A stretch of 64,000 nt of DNA, taken from Sphingomonas oligoaromativorans. GTDB lineage: Bacteria; Pseudomonadota; Alphaproteobacteria; Sphingomonadales; Sphingomonadaceae. The stretch is from assembly GCF_011762195.1 (NCBI RefSeq), contig NZ_JAASQK010000005.1:186001-250000 (forward strand). Direction: 5' to 3'. Positions 16,726-26,036 of this stretch are shown here, one piece after another. The position numbers were made by a program, and so were the translations under genes. Within the stretch, counting starts at the first letter, position 1, and every line of letters starts with the position of its first letter. The notes beneath the pieces were generated by a model. The model ran no database searches, was not told where the DNA came from, and saw only the letters and a program-made list of their open reading frames with translations.

Positions 16726-17922
16726 TCAGCCGGCCGACGGTGTGGCGAAGGACGGCTGCGGCGTGGTGACCGTCGGCATTTGCGGCCCGGTATCGGGTGC
16801 GCGCGGCTTGATGACCGTCTTCTTCGCATCCACCTTCGCGCCGGGCGCGAGCTGGGCGATGCCGTCGAGCAGCACGAGATCGGTCGGCGCGATGCCGCTG
16901 CGGATGGCGCGCAGGCCCTCCACTTCCGGTCCCGTCTCCACCTCGCGCTGCACGGCGGTGCCGTCGCGGCCCATCACGAAGACGAGCTTGCGGGCCTGAT
17001 CGGCGGTGATCGCCTCGTCCGGCACCAGCAGCGCCTTGTAGGTGCCCGAACCGAGCAGACGGGCGCGGCCGAACATGCCGGGCGTCAGGAAATGATTCGG
17101 GTTCGCCACCACCGCATGAGCGCGAATCGTGCCGGTCTGCGGATCGAGGGCGTTGTCCACGAACTGCATCCGGCCGTGCCAGTTATAGCCCGTCTCGTCG
17201 GAAAGCTGGATGTCGACCGGGTTGGCCTTGCTCCGCGAGGAATCGCGCTGGCCCTTCTGCGCCTCGCGCAGATATTTGAGATAGAAGCTCTCGGCCCCGT
17301 CGAAGGTGAACCAGATCGGATCGAGCGACACCACCGTGGTCAGCAGCGTCTGCCCGTTGATGACCTGATCGCCGAGCGACACGCGCTTGTCCGACACGCG
17401 GCCCGACACCGGCGCGCGCACCGTCGTGAAGCCGATGTTCAGCCGGGCATTATAGGCATTGGCCTCGGCCGCCTGGAGATTGGCCGCGGCGGTGCGCACG
17501 GCGGCTTCGTTATTCTCCAGCTCTTCCTTGCTGACCGCCTGCACCTTGACCAGCTCGGTCGAGCGGCTGGCGACGGATTTCGCGTTGATGAGCGTCGCCT
17601 TCGCGCTCGCCACCTGCGCCAGCGCCTGATCCAGCGCGGCGCGATAGGGGCGCGGATCGATGATGAAGAGCGGCTGGCCCTCTTTCACATCCTGCCCGTT
17701 GCGGAACAGGATCTGCGTCACCACCCCCGTGACGCGGGCGCGCAGATCGACCGACTGCGGCGCCTCGAAGCGGCCGATATACTCATCCCAGTCGACCACG
17801 TCGCGCTGAAGCGGCTGGGCGACGGAAACATGCGGAACCGGCGGGCCTTTCGGCGCCTGATTCCCCTTTGAGCATCCGGCCAGGAGAGCGATCATGACCA
17901 ACGCGGTGGATGTGCGGATCAT
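16726..17922 (-). CDS. RND efflux periplasmic adaptor (membrane fusion protein)
   Basis: A 398-aa lipoprotein linking permease and channel. The signal peptide ends LLAGC (lipobox), followed by a Pro/Lys-rich spacer. The barrel-sandwich halves are recognisable by EAPQSVDLRARVTGVV and later TTVRAPVSGRVSDKRVSLGDQV, with a coiled-coil hairpin between and a DAIWFTF-like beta-barrel domain after. The start at 17922 follows AAGGGG with good spacing. It is the first gene of the efflux operon. No TetR or LysR repressor gene is adjacent, so control must come from elsewhere or from the 250-base region shared with eda. Confidence 0.93.
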   Translation of the reverse strand: MIRTSTALVMIALLAGCSKGNQAPKGPPVPHVSVAQPLQRDVVDWDEYIGRFEAPQSVDLRARVTGVVTQILFRNGQDVKEGQPLFIIDPRPYRAALDQALAQVASAKATLINAKSVASRSTELVKVQAVSKEELENNEAAVRTAAANLQAAEANAYNARLNIGFTTVRAPVSGRVSDKRVSLGDQVINGQTLLTTVVSLDPIWFTFDGAESFYLKYLREAQKGQRDSSRSKANPVDIQLSDETGYNWHGRMQFVDNALDPQTGTIRAHAVVANPNHFLTPGMFGRARLLGSGTYKALLVPDEAITADQARKLVFVMGRDGTAVQREVETGPEVEGLRAIRSGIAPTDLVLLDGIAQLAPGAKVDAKKTVIKPRAPDTGPQMPTVTTPQPSFATPSAG

Positions 17923-18090
17923 CCATATCCCCTTTATTGCGGTGCAACGTTAGCCCGTCGCTTCCCACACGCAAGTCAAATGTTACCGACCAGTACGAAA
18001 GCCTGGATTCGGCATGACGCCTCCCGGAGAGGCCGTTCGCTCCCCTCCCGGAATGAGCCGGTGCCGTAACCTACCCTCCCTCCGTCGCCT

Positions 18091-18136
18091 TGCCTAGCCA
18101 CCCCCTCTTTCGCTCCGGGGGTGAGATCGCTAGGCA
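18091..18136 (+). promoter_or_regulatory. Strong hairpin in the eda leader
   Basis: Outer stem TGCCTAGC (18091-18098) with GCTAGGCA (18129-18136), inner stem CACCCCC (18099-18105) with GGGGGTG (18117-18123), an 11-base loop and one five-base bulge. It ends 35 bases before the eda ATG. No gene runs into it, so it is not a terminator of upstream transcription. It may control eda mRNA stability or translation. Confidence 0.5.
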
Positions 18137-18171
18137 GGCGGCGCCCCATATTCTTGTTGAGGAAGTGCCCG

Positions 18172-18786
18172 ATGGCCGATGTCGATGCCCTGATGCGCAA
18201 GGCGCCCGTGATCCCCGTTCTGGTGATCGACCGGCTGGAGGATGCCGCCCCGATCGCCGAGGCGCTGGTGGCGGGCGGCCTGCCGCTTCTCGAAGTGACG
18301 CTGCGCACGCCGGTCGCTCTCGATGCGATCCGCGCGATGTCCAAGGTGCCGGGCGCGATCGTCGGCGCGGGCACCGTGCTCAACGAGCGCCAGCTCCACG
18401 CCGCGCAGGAAGCCGGCGCCACCTTCATCGTCTCGCCAGGCCTGACCGTGCCGCTCACCAGGGCCGCGCAGACCGCGAACATCGATTTCCTGCCTGGCGT
18501 CGCCAACCCGGCCGATATCATGACCGGCATGGATCTCGGCCTCAATCGCTTCAAGTTCTTCCCGGCCGAGGCGGTCGGCGGGCTGAAGGCGCTCAAGGCC
18601 TATGCGAGCGTGTTCCGCGACGCGCGCTTCTGCCCGACCGGCGGCATCACGCTGGAGAGCGCGCCGAGCTGGCTCGCCGAAGAGGCGGTGCTGTGCGTCG
18701 GCGGCTCGTGGCTGGTGCCCTCGGGCACGATCGACGAGGCGGCGATCCGTCAGCGCGCGGAAGCCGCCTCGAAGCTCCGCGCCTGA
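18172..18786 (+). CDS. eda: KDPG / KHG aldolase
   Basis: A 204-aa class I aldolase cleaving 2-keto-3-deoxy-6-phosphogluconate to pyruvate and glyceraldehyde-3-phosphate, the last Entner-Doudoroff step. The active-site pattern is intact: LLEVTLRT with Glu41, GAGTVL, then RFKFFPAE with Lys128 as Schiff-base lysine. Length fits the family. The start at 18172 follows GAGGAAG with normal spacing; an earlier in-frame codon at 18121 falls inside the leader hairpin. Unlike many bacteria it is not next to edd or zwf here. Confidence 0.94.
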   Translation: MADVDALMRKAPVIPVLVIDRLEDAAPIAEALVAGGLPLLEVTLRTPVALDAIRAMSKVPGAIVGAGTVLNERQLHAAQEAGATFIVSPGLTVPLTRAAQTANIDFLPGVANPADIMTGMDLGLNRFKFFPAEAVGGLKALKAYASVFRDARFCPTGGITLESAPSWLAEEAVLCVGGSWLVPSGTIDEAAIRQRAEAASKLRA

Positions 18787-18805
18787 CGGACCGGCGGGCG
18801 GTGGC

Positions 18806-20212
18806 TCAGGCCACCGCCACGCTGCGCCGCCGCGCATAGGCGAAGTAGACGATCAGCCCGAGCCCGTTCCACGCGAAGAACCGCACCTGCGTGCCGAACG
18901 GCAGGTTCCAGAACAGATAGAGGCAGCCGAGAATCGCCACCGCGCCGACCAGCGGCGCCAGCGGCGTGCGGAAGGCGCGCTCGCGGTTCGGCTCGCGTCT
19001 CCTCAGGATCAGCATCGACGCGCCCACCGCCACGAAGGCGCAGAGCGTCCCCGCATTGGCCAGCGCCGCGATCTCGGCGAGCGGCAGGAAGGCCGCGATG
19101 ATCGCGACGATGATCGCCGTCCCGATCGTGACCGCCACCGGCACGCCGCTCCTGGGATGGACGCGGCCGAGCCGCTCGGGAAGCAGCCGGTCGCGCGCCA
19201 TCACGAAGAAGATGCGGGTCTGGCCGAACAGGAAGGCGAGGATCACGGTCGGCAGCGCCACCACGGCCACTGCACCGAATATCTTGGCGGTGGTCGCCGA
19301 GCCGACCGTGCGCAGCACCAGCGCCAGCGGCTCGGCCGAGTTGGCGAAGCTCGCCACCGGCACCGCGCCGATCGCGCAGGCCGCGACGCCCATGTAGATC
19401 ACCACGCAGGCGAGCATCGATCCGACGATGCCGATGGTCATGTCCCGGCCGGGATTCTTGGCCTCCTCGGCCGCCGTCGACACCGCGTCGAAGCCGTAGA
19501 AGGCGAAGAAGATGATCGACGCCGCCGCCATCACGCCATGCTTGGCGCCGTCCGGCCCGAGCGACTGGAAGAAACCGAAGGGCATGAAGGGATGGAAGTT
19601 CGCCGCGTCGAAATGCGGCAGCGTCACGGCCACGAACATCGCCAGCGCCGCGATCTTCAGCGCCACCAGCGCGGCGTTCAGCGTCGCCGATTCGCGCGTG
19701 CCGACCAGCAGCAGCCCGGCCACCACGGCGATGATGCCCACCGCCGGCAGGTTGACGAGGCCGCCCGCGTCCGGCCCGCCCGCCAGCGCCTTGGGGATGG
19801 TCCAGCCGATGCCGTCCATGAAGCCGGTGAAATAGCCCGACCAGCCGACCGCCACCGTCGAGCAGACCACCGAATATTCGAGGATCAGGCTCCAGCCGAC
19901 GATCCAGGCGATCGTCTCGCCCACGGCGACATAGGAATAGGTGTAGGCGCTGCCGGATTGCGGGATCATCGCCGCGAGCTCGGCATAGGCAAGCGCCGCC
20001 GCCGCGCAGACCGCGCCCGCGATCAGGAAGGAGAGGATGACGCCCGGCCCCGCCAGCGCGGCGCCGACGCCGGTCAGCGTCAGGATGCCGGTGCCGACGA
20101 TCGCGCCGACGCCCAGCGCCACCAGATGCGGCCAGCCGAGCGTGCGGTGCAGCTTGTGCACGGCGTCGGCGGGCGGCGCCTCGATCGACTTCAACGGACC
20201 CCAGAACGACAT
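18806..20212 (-). CDS. Amino acid permease, APC superfamily (CAT-like)
   Basis: A 468-aa inner-membrane transporter with 12 or more hydrophobic helices. The first helix region VGAIVGTGILTLTG is the APC substrate-binding GxG loop. IIFFAFYGFDAVSTAAEEAKNPGRDMTIGI is the conserved helix 6-7 segment of cationic-amino-acid-type transporters. The start at 20212 leaves a 20-base gap after the DUF885 peptidase gene, so the two are probably one operon. Pairing a periplasmic peptidase with a permease suggests release and uptake of amino acids from peptides. Confidence 0.88.
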   Translation of the reverse strand: MSFWGPLKSIEAPPADAVHKLHRTLGWPHLVALGVGAIVGTGILTLTGVGAALAGPGVILSFLIAGAVCAAAALAYAELAAMIPQSGSAYTYSYVAVGETIAWIVGWSLILEYSVVCSTVAVGWSGYFTGFMDGIGWTIPKALAGGPDAGGLVNLPAVGIIAVVAGLLLVGTRESATLNAALVALKIAALAMFVAVTLPHFDAANFHPFMPFGFFQSLGPDGAKHGVMAAASIIFFAFYGFDAVSTAAEEAKNPGRDMTIGIVGSMLACVVIYMGVAACAIGAVPVASFANSAEPLALVLRTVGSATTAKIFGAVAVVALPTVILAFLFGQTRIFFVMARDRLLPERLGRVHPRSGVPVAVTIGTAIIVAIIAAFLPLAEIAALANAGTLCAFVAVGASMLILRRREPNRERAFRTPLAPLVGAVAILGCLYLFWNLPFGTQVRFFAWNGLGLIVYFAYARRRSVAVA

Positions 20213-20231
20213 TCTTATCCTCTCGCTTCTC

Positions 20232-21971
20232 TTATTCCTCGTCCGGATACGGCCCCTTGCCGCCTTCGGCAATGAACTGGTCCACACGGGCGTTGAGCGC
20301 GCTCATCGGCACCGATCCGAGCGCCAGGATCGTGTCGTGGAAAGCGCGGATGTTGAACTTCGGCCCCAGCGCCTTCTCGGCCTTGGCGCGATCGTCGCGG
20401 ATCGTCTTCTCGCCGAGATAATAGCTGAGCGCCTGCCCCGGCCACGAGATGTAGCGATCGACCTCCGTCTCGATCTCATGATCGGAGAGCGCGGTGTTGT
20501 CGTGGAGGAAGGCGATGGCCTGCGCGCGCGTCCAGCCGAGATGATGGACGCCGGTGTCCACCACCAGCCGCGAGGCGCGCCACATCTGATAGCTCAGCAT
20601 CCCGAAACGGTCATAAGGCGTCTGGTACATGCCCATCTCGTCGCCCAGCCGCTCGCAATAGAGCGCCCAACCCTCCCCATAGGCCGAGATATAGCCGGCC
20701 GAGCGGAATTCGGGCTGGTCCTTCGCCTCGGCCGCGAGCGGGATCTGGAAGGCGTGGCCCGGCGCGCTCTCGTGCAGCGTCAGCGCGGTGAGCTGGTAGA
20801 GCGGGCGGCTCGGCAGGTTCTGGGTGTTGACCAGATAGACGCCGTCGCCGCCACGTCCCGCCGTGTAGAAGGGCGCGATCGCCGCCGGAACCGGGATGAT
20901 CGCGAAGCGGCGGCGCGGCAGATGGCCGAACCAGGTGGCGGCCTTGCCGTCGAACGTCTTGGCGATCCACGCCGCGTCCTTGAGAAGCTCGTCCGGCGTC
21001 TTGGCGTAGAAGCGCGGATCGGTGCGCAGGAAGGTCAGGAAGGCCGGGAAATCGCCCTTGAAGCCGACCTGCTTCATCACCGCCAGCATCTCGGCATGGA
21101 TCGAGGCGACTTCCTGAAGGCCGATCGCGTGGATCTGGTCTGGCGTCAGGTCGAGCGTGGTGAACTCGCGGATCTTGGAGCGGTAATAGGCCGCGCCGCC
21201 GGGCTGCTTCTCCGCCGCCAGCTCGGGGTTGGCGTGGGGCACATAATCGCCCTGCCAGTAAGTCAGCAGCTTCGCATAGGAAGGCACCACGCTCGTCATG
21301 ATCGCCTTGCGTGCCTCGGCGCGGAGCGTTTCCTGCTCGGCCGCCGGGATGTTGGCCGGCATCGTCTTGAACGGTGCCCAGAAGCCCGTCTCCTCGGCCG
21401 ACTTGGCGTTGGCCACCATCGCGATCGAACCGTCACGGCCGGCCAGCGTCACCTTGGGGGGCGTGAAGCCGCGCGCCTCGCCCACCTTCATGTTGACGAT
21501 CTGCTGATCGAAATAGCGCGGCACTTCGGTGAGCTGACCGATGAAGTTGCGATATTCCTGCGCCGAACGCAGCGGTTTGTCGTCGACGCTGGAAAGATCG
21601 CCCCAGAAGCTCGAATCCGAATTGGCGGGCTTCTCCCATTCATGGAAGCGCTGGGCGGCGAGCAACGCGTCGATCTGCCCCTTATAGACCGCGAAGTTGA
21701 CGCGGTTCTCCGCCGTCAGCCTGTCCTGCGGGACGGTGGCGAGCTGGCCCTCCACCTTCTCCCACATGGCGGTACGCTCCGCCTGCGCCTGCGGAGACAC
21801 GTCGGGGAGATGCGCGCTCATGATGCGCTGGCCGCGCGGCCCCTCGGGCTGGGCGAAGCTGTGCAGGCGCCAGGCATATTCGTCCGAATAGATCGCCTTG
21901 AAGCGGGCGTTCCAGTCCTGCGGCGCGGCGGCGACGAGCAGGGGGAGCAACAGCAGGGCAGCGCGACGCAT
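20232..21971 (-). CDS. Exported DUF885 family putative metallopeptidase
   Basis: A 579-aa protein with a signal peptide (MRRAALLLLPLLVAAAP). The key motif is LTLHESAPGHAFQI: the HExxPGH arrangement of DUF885, which resembles the zinc HExxH of gluzincin peptidases. A downstream YGEGWALYCERLGDEMG likely holds the third ligand Glu. The family is abundant in sphingomonads and usually annotated only as DUF885; peptidase activity is an inference from the motif. It heads a two-gene unit with the amino-acid permease. Confidence 0.88.
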   Translation of the reverse strand: MRRAALLLLPLLVAAAPQDWNARFKAIYSDEYAWRLHSFAQPEGPRGQRIMSAHLPDVSPQAQAERTAMWEKVEGQLATVPQDRLTAENRVNFAVYKGQIDALLAAQRFHEWEKPANSDSSFWGDLSSVDDKPLRSAQEYRNFIGQLTEVPRYFDQQIVNMKVGEARGFTPPKVTLAGRDGSIAMVANAKSAEETGFWAPFKTMPANIPAAEQETLRAEARKAIMTSVVPSYAKLLTYWQGDYVPHANPELAAEKQPGGAAYYRSKIREFTTLDLTPDQIHAIGLQEVASIHAEMLAVMKQVGFKGDFPAFLTFLRTDPRFYAKTPDELLKDAAWIAKTFDGKAATWFGHLPRRRFAIIPVPAAIAPFYTAGRGGDGVYLVNTQNLPSRPLYQLTALTLHESAPGHAFQIPLAAEAKDQPEFRSAGYISAYGEGWALYCERLGDEMGMYQTPYDRFGMLSYQMWRASRLVVDTGVHHLGWTRAQAIAFLHDNTALSDHEIETEVDRYISWPGQALSYYLGEKTIRDDRAKAEKALGPKFNIRAFHDTILALGSVPMSALNARVDQFIAEGGKGPYPDEE

Positions 21972-22134
21972 GGGACAACTCCGGTCAGCAAGGCAGGTCG
22001 GCCGGCACCCTGCCGCCCGGCCTCGCCCGCCGCAACCACCCGTCGGACGATCGCTCCGGCAGCGTCACATAAGTGCCACCCTCCCCTCCCGCGCGATTGC
22101 GGGGTGCGCGGACGCCCGCTATCCATGCGGGGGC

Positions 22135-22584
22135 ATGGCCGATCCCGCCCATCCCGCCTCCCAGGGCTTCGACCCCGCCGCCGCCGCCCGCATGGTCGCG
22201 GCCTTCGGTCATAATGGCGCGCTCGGCGCCCGCTTCGTGGCGCATGGCGAGGACTGGTCGGAGCTGGCGCTCGACTATCGCGCGGACCTGATCGGCGACG
22301 AGGCGTCCGGTGTGCTCGCCTCCGGCCCGATCATCGCGCTGATGGACATGGCGACCAGCATCGCCGTCTGGATCAGGCGCGGCGCGTTCAAGCCGCAGGC
22401 GACGCTGGACCTGCGCATCGACTATCTGCGCGCCGCGACGCCGGGGCGGACCGTCATCGGCCATGGCGAATGCTATCGCCTCACACGCCGCGTCGCCTTC
22501 GTGCGCGGCATGGCGCATGACGGCGACCCGGACGACCCGATCGCGCACGTCGCCGGCACCTTCATGATGACGGACGAGGCCTGA
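22135..22584 (+). CDS. PaaI-family hotdog thioesterase (first of pair)
   Basis: A 149-aa single hotdog domain. The motif GPIIALMDMATSIAVWI matches the helix of PaaI/YigI-type thioesterases that hydrolyse acyl- or aryl-CoA; TLDLRIDYLRAATPG is the following strand. The start at 22135 is chosen because the upstream reading is antisense to the DUF885 signal region. It lies five bases before a second, divergent hotdog gene. Such tandem pairs are common in sphingomonads; the substrate is unknown. Confidence 0.82.
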   Translation: MADPAHPASQGFDPAAAARMVAAFGHNGALGARFVAHGEDWSELALDYRADLIGDEASGVLASGPIIALMDMATSIAVWIRRGAFKPQATLDLRIDYLRAATPGRTVIGHGECYRLTRRVAFVRGMAHDGDPDDPIAHVAGTFMMTDEA

Positions 22585-22589
22585 CGGGC

Positions 22590-23000
22590 ATGACCGTGTG
22601 CGAGACGAAGCTGCCGCCCTACGCGCATTTCCTCGGCATCACGGTCGAGCGGGACGGCGATCGCGGGCCGCTCTTCCAGATGCCGTTCGAGACGCGCGTG
22701 GTCGGCCGCCCGCACTTCCTCCACGGCGGCGCCATCGCCGGGCTGCTGGAGATCGCCGCCGTCGGCACGGTGCTCGACGCGCTGGCCGGCGAGGCGGGCG
22801 TCGGCGTCAAGCCGATCAACGTCACCGTCGACTTCATGCGCGGCGGGCGCGAACGGCTGACCTTCGCCGCCGCCACCATCGCGCGGCTGGGCAACCGCAT
22901 CGCCAATGTCGAGGCCTTCGCCTGGCAGGACGACCGCAGCCGCCCGATCGCGGCCGCGCGCATGACGCTGATGCTGCGCCGCGCGCCTCAGGGAGAATGA
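22590..23000 (+). CDS. PaaI-family hotdog thioesterase (second of pair)
   Basis: A 136-aa hotdog protein. The motif HFLHGGAIAGLLEIAA (His-Gly-Gly of the acyl-CoA thioesterase active site) is followed by INVTVDFMRGGRERLTF. It is similar in fold but not close in sequence to the upstream partner, so they may form a heteromer or be an old duplication. Its stop is one base before the next ATG, indicating an operon with the EVE-domain gene. Confidence 0.82.
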   Translation: MTVCETKLPPYAHFLGITVERDGDRGPLFQMPFETRVVGRPHFLHGGAIAGLLEIAAVGTVLDALAGEAGVGVKPINVTVDFMRGGRERLTFAAATIARLGNRIANVEAFAWQDDRSRPIAAARMTLMLRRAPQGE

Positions 23001-23001
23001 G

Positions 23002-23403
23002 ATGGCCTACTGGGTGCTGCGTTCCGAACCCGATGCCTATTCGTGGGACGATCTCGTCCGCGACGGCGGCACCGAGTGGAACGGCGTGCGCAACTACACC
23101 GCGCGCAATTTCCTCAAGGAGATGGCGATCGGCGATCAGGCGCTGTTCTACCACTCGAACACCGAGAAGGCCGCCGTCGGCATCATGGAGGTGACGCGCG
23201 CCTGGCAGCCGGACGGCGACGACGGCAAATGGGCGAGCGTCGCGGTGAAGCCGGTGCGGCCGCTCGCGCATCCGGTGACGCTGGCCGCGATCAAGGCCGA
23301 GCCGAAGCTCGCCGAACTGATGATGCTGAAGCAGTCCCGCCTGTCGGTGTCGAAGGTCGAGCCGGAGGAATGGAAGCTGCTGCTGAAGATGGCCGAAGCC
23401 TAA
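23002..23403 (+). CDS. EVE-domain protein
   Basis: A 133-aa single EVE domain. The start AYWVLRSEPDAYSWDDL and the GVRNYTARNFLKEMAIGDQALFYHSN core with VGIMEV are typical. EVE is a PUA-like fold thought to bind modified nucleotides in RNA or DNA; no enzymatic residue is evident. It closes a three-gene unit with two thioesterases, and no functional link between them is obvious. Confidence 0.87.
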   Translation: MAYWVLRSEPDAYSWDDLVRDGGTEWNGVRNYTARNFLKEMAIGDQALFYHSNTEKAAVGIMEVTRAWQPDGDDGKWASVAVKPVRPLAHPVTLAAIKAEPKLAELMMLKQSRLSVSKVEPEEWKLLLKMAEA

Positions 23404-23404
23404 A

Positions 23405-23431
23405 CATCCTCCCCATTGCATGGGGAGGATG
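23405..23431. terminator. Hairpin after the EVE-domain gene
   Basis: CATCCTCCCCA (23405-23415) pairs perfectly with TGGGGAGGATG (23421-23431) over a five-base loop, directly after the stop codon. It lacks a U-run. It is plausible as a terminator or as a simple palindromic repeat. Confidence 0.5.
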
Positions 23432-23470
23432 AGGGGCGCATTCGCCGCCCGCAATCCCCGGATACAATTC

Positions 23471-23498
23471 GGGCCGCCACTCCAGCGAGTGACGGCCC
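23471..23498 (-). terminator. Hairpin after typA
   Basis: GGGCCGCCACTC (23471-23482) pairs with GAGTGACGGCCC (23487-23498) with one mismatch and a four-base loop, 12 bases beyond the typA stop on the minus strand. Likely typA terminator; the U-run is weak. Confidence 0.5.
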
Positions 23499-23509
23499 GA
23501 TAAAGTCGC

Positions 23510-25327
23510 TTACGCCGCGGCGCGCTTGGCGCGCTTGCGCTCGTGCGGATCGAGGTGGCGCTTGCGCAGACGGATCGTCTTCGGCGTCACTTCCACCAGC
23601 TCGTCATCGTCGATGTAGGCGATCGCCTGCTCCAGCGTCATCCGCTTCGGCGGGGTGAGGCGGATCGCGTCGTCCTTGCCGCCCGAAGCGCGGAAGTTGG
23701 TGAGCTGCTTCGCCTTCATCGGGTTGACTTCGAGGTCGTCATCCTTGGCGTTCTGGCCGACGATCATGCCCTCGTAGAGCGCCTCGCCATGGCCGACGAA
23801 CAGGATGCCGCGCTCCTCAAGCGGGCCGAGCGCATAGCTGTTGGCCTCGCCCGAACCGTTCGAGATCAGAACGCCGTTCTTGCGGCCGTCGATCGAGCCC
23901 TTGTGCGGGCCGTACTTCTCGAACAGCCGGTTCATGATGCCGGTGCCGCGGGTGTCCGACAGGAACTCGCCATGATAGCCGATCAGGCCGCGCGACGGCG
24001 CGGAGAAGGTGATGCGCGTCTTGCCGCCGCCCGACGGGCGCATGTCGGTCATCTCGGCCTTGCGCTGGTTCATCTTGTCGACGACCGTGCCCGAGAATTC
24101 CTCGTCCACGTCGATCACGACGGTCTCGTAGGGCTCGGTACGGCCACCGGTCTCGTCCTCGCCGAACAGCACGCGCGGACGCGAGATGCCAAGCTCGAAG
24201 CCCTCGCGGCGCATCGTCTCGATCAGCACGCCGAGCTGGAGCTCGCCACGGCCGGCCACCTCGAAGCTGTCCTTGTCGGCGCTCTCGGTCACCTTCACGG
24301 CGACGTTCGATTCCGCCTCGCGGAACAGGCGGTCGCGGATCATGCGCGACGTCACCTTCGAGCCTTCACGTCCGGCGAAGGGCGAATCGTTCACCGCGAA
24401 ACGCATGGACAGCGTCGGCGGATCGATCGGCTGCGCGACGATCGGCGTGTTGACCGAGGTGTCGGCGATGGTGTTCGCCACGGTCGCGACGGTGAGGCCG
24501 GCCAGCGAGATGATGTCGCCCGCCTTCGCCTCGTCGACCGGCACGCGGTCGAGGCCGCGGAAGGTCATGATCTTGGACGCGCGGCCCGCTTCGATCACAT
24601 TGCCCTCGCCGTCGAGCGCGTGGATCGGCTGGTTGATCTTCACCACGCCCGAGTTGACGCGGCCGGTGAGGATGCGGCCCATGAAATTGTCGCGATCGAG
24701 CAGCGTCACCAGGAAGGTGAACGGCGCTTCGAGATCGACCGACGGCGCCGGCACATGGCTGACGATCTTCTCGAACAGCGGACGCAGCGTGCCCTCGCGG
24801 GCATTCTCGTCGGTCGAGGCATAGCCGTTGCGGCCCGAGGCGTAGAGCACCGGGAAGTCGAGCTGCTCTTCGGACGCGTCGAGGCTGACGAAGAGGTCGA
24901 ACACCTCGTCCAGCACTTCCTGCACGCGCGAATCCGGGCGGTCGATCTTGTTGACGACGACGATCGGCTTGAGGCCGAGCGCGAGCGCCTTGCCGGTCAC
25001 GAACTTGGTCTGCGGCATCGCGCCTTCGGACGAGTCCACCAGCAGGATCACGCCGTCGACCATCGAGAGGATGCGCTCCACCTCGCCGCCGAAATCGGCG
25101 TGGCCGGGGGTGTCGACGATGTTGATGCGCGTGCCTTCCCACTCGATCGAGGTGGGCTTGGCCAGGATCGTGATGCCACGCTCCTTTTCGAGGTCGTTCG
25201 AGTCCATGGCGCGCTCTTCGACGCGCTGGTTGTCACGGAAGGTACCGGACTGACGGAAGAGCTGGTCGACGAGCGTGGTCTTGCCGTGATCGACGTGGGC
25301 GATGATCGCCACGTTGCGGAGCGCCAT
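23510..25327 (-). CDS. typA: Translational GTPase TypA/BipA
   Basis: A 605-aa ribosome-associated GTPase of the elongation-factor group, involved in ribosome assembly and stress or cold adaptation. G1 is AHVDHGKTTLVDQL, G2 ERGITI, G3 DTPGHADF, G4 NKIDRP. Domain II, the EF-G-like domain and the C-terminal domain with RGTGIMNRLFEKYGPHKG (TypA-specific) follow. It ends with a basic Arg/Lys/Ala tail. It is monocistronic, convergent with the EVE gene. Confidence 0.97.
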   Translation of the reverse strand: MALRNVAIIAHVDHGKTTLVDQLFRQSGTFRDNQRVEERAMDSNDLEKERGITILAKPTSIEWEGTRINIVDTPGHADFGGEVERILSMVDGVILLVDSSEGAMPQTKFVTGKALALGLKPIVVVNKIDRPDSRVQEVLDEVFDLFVSLDASEEQLDFPVLYASGRNGYASTDENAREGTLRPLFEKIVSHVPAPSVDLEAPFTFLVTLLDRDNFMGRILTGRVNSGVVKINQPIHALDGEGNVIEAGRASKIMTFRGLDRVPVDEAKAGDIISLAGLTVATVANTIADTSVNTPIVAQPIDPPTLSMRFAVNDSPFAGREGSKVTSRMIRDRLFREAESNVAVKVTESADKDSFEVAGRGELQLGVLIETMRREGFELGISRPRVLFGEDETGGRTEPYETVVIDVDEEFSGTVVDKMNQRKAEMTDMRPSGGGKTRITFSAPSRGLIGYHGEFLSDTRGTGIMNRLFEKYGPHKGSIDGRKNGVLISNGSGEANSYALGPLEERGILFVGHGEALYEGMIVGQNAKDDDLEVNPMKAKQLTNFRASGGKDDAIRLTPPKRMTLEQAIAYIDDDELVEVTPKTIRLRKRHLDPHERKRAKRAAA

Positions 25328-25400
25328 GAGATTATGATCCTGCAGGAGTTTCAGCGCGCGCCCATAGCCGATATGGCGCGCTGCAACAAGGGCGGGCGGG

Positions 25401-26036
25401 TCAGGCCGTGCGCGCGGCGATCAGCCCTGCGCCGAACATGAAGAAGAGCGCCCCGGTGCCACGATCGAAGGCGCGCTGCCGCCGGCCGTCCGCCAGCCAG
25501 CCGGAAAGCCGCCGTCCGCCGGCCGCATAGGCGACATACCAACTCGTCTCGATCGCCGCGAACGTCACCACGAGGATCGCGAACTGCGGCGCCCAATAAG
25601 CCTTCTGCGAGATGAACTGCGGGAAGAGGGCCGCGGCGAACAGGATCAGCTTGGGGTTGGAGAGCCCGGTGAGCAGCGCATCCCGATAGAGCGCGAAGGT
25701 GGAGATGCCGGGCGCCACGGGCACGTCCGGGTCCATCCCCGCCGCGCCCTTGCCCGCCCCGCGCCACGCCTTGATGCCGAGCCACGCCAGATAGGCGGCG
25801 CCTGCATAGCGCAGCACGTCGAACAGGCGCGGCGAGGCGAGCAGCAGCGCCCCGACGCCGGCGGCCGAGGCGGCCAGCGCGATCAGCACGGCGGTCATGC
25901 ACCCCGCCATCGCCCAGACCGAGCGGCCGAAGCCGTAGCGCACCGATCGCGTCATGACATGGAGCATGTTCGGCCCCGGCGTCCCCGAGATGAGAAACAC
26001 CGTCACCACGAACAGCCACCAGCGATCCCAGCTCAT
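25401..26036 (-). CDS. LysE/RhtB-family amino-acid exporter
   Basis: A 211-aa membrane protein with about six helices. The N terminus FLISGTPGPNMLHVMTRS is the family's GPN signature, and GLSNPKLILFAAALFPQF is its second signature. Members export amino acids or homoserine lactones. The start at 26036 overlaps the stop of the small DUF2474 gene as ATGA, so the exporter is translationally coupled to the terminal-oxidase operon. That link is unusual and has no obvious biochemical reason. Confidence 0.9.
   Translation of the reverse strand: MSWDRWWLFVVTVFLISGTPGPNMLHVMTRSVRYGFGRSVWAMAGCMTAVLIALAASAAGVGALLLASPRLFDVLRYAGAAYLAWLGIKAWRGAGKGAAGMDPDVPVAPGISTFALYRDALLTGLSNPKLILFAAALFPQFISQKAYWAPQFAILVVTFAAIETSWYVAYAAGGRRLSGWLADGRRQRAFDRGTGALFFMFGAGLIAARTA

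Noticed and set aside
13791-16769. 992-codon open frame antisense to the RND permease
   Set aside because: Composition is Arg/His/Asp-rich, it has no domain or ribosome site, and the sense strand encodes an unmistakable RND pump. GC-rich codons leave the antisense frame open.
17976-18596. 206-codon minus-strand frame antisense to eda
   Set aside because: Overlaps the aldolase, whose active-site motifs are intact on the plus strand; no domain on the minus strand.
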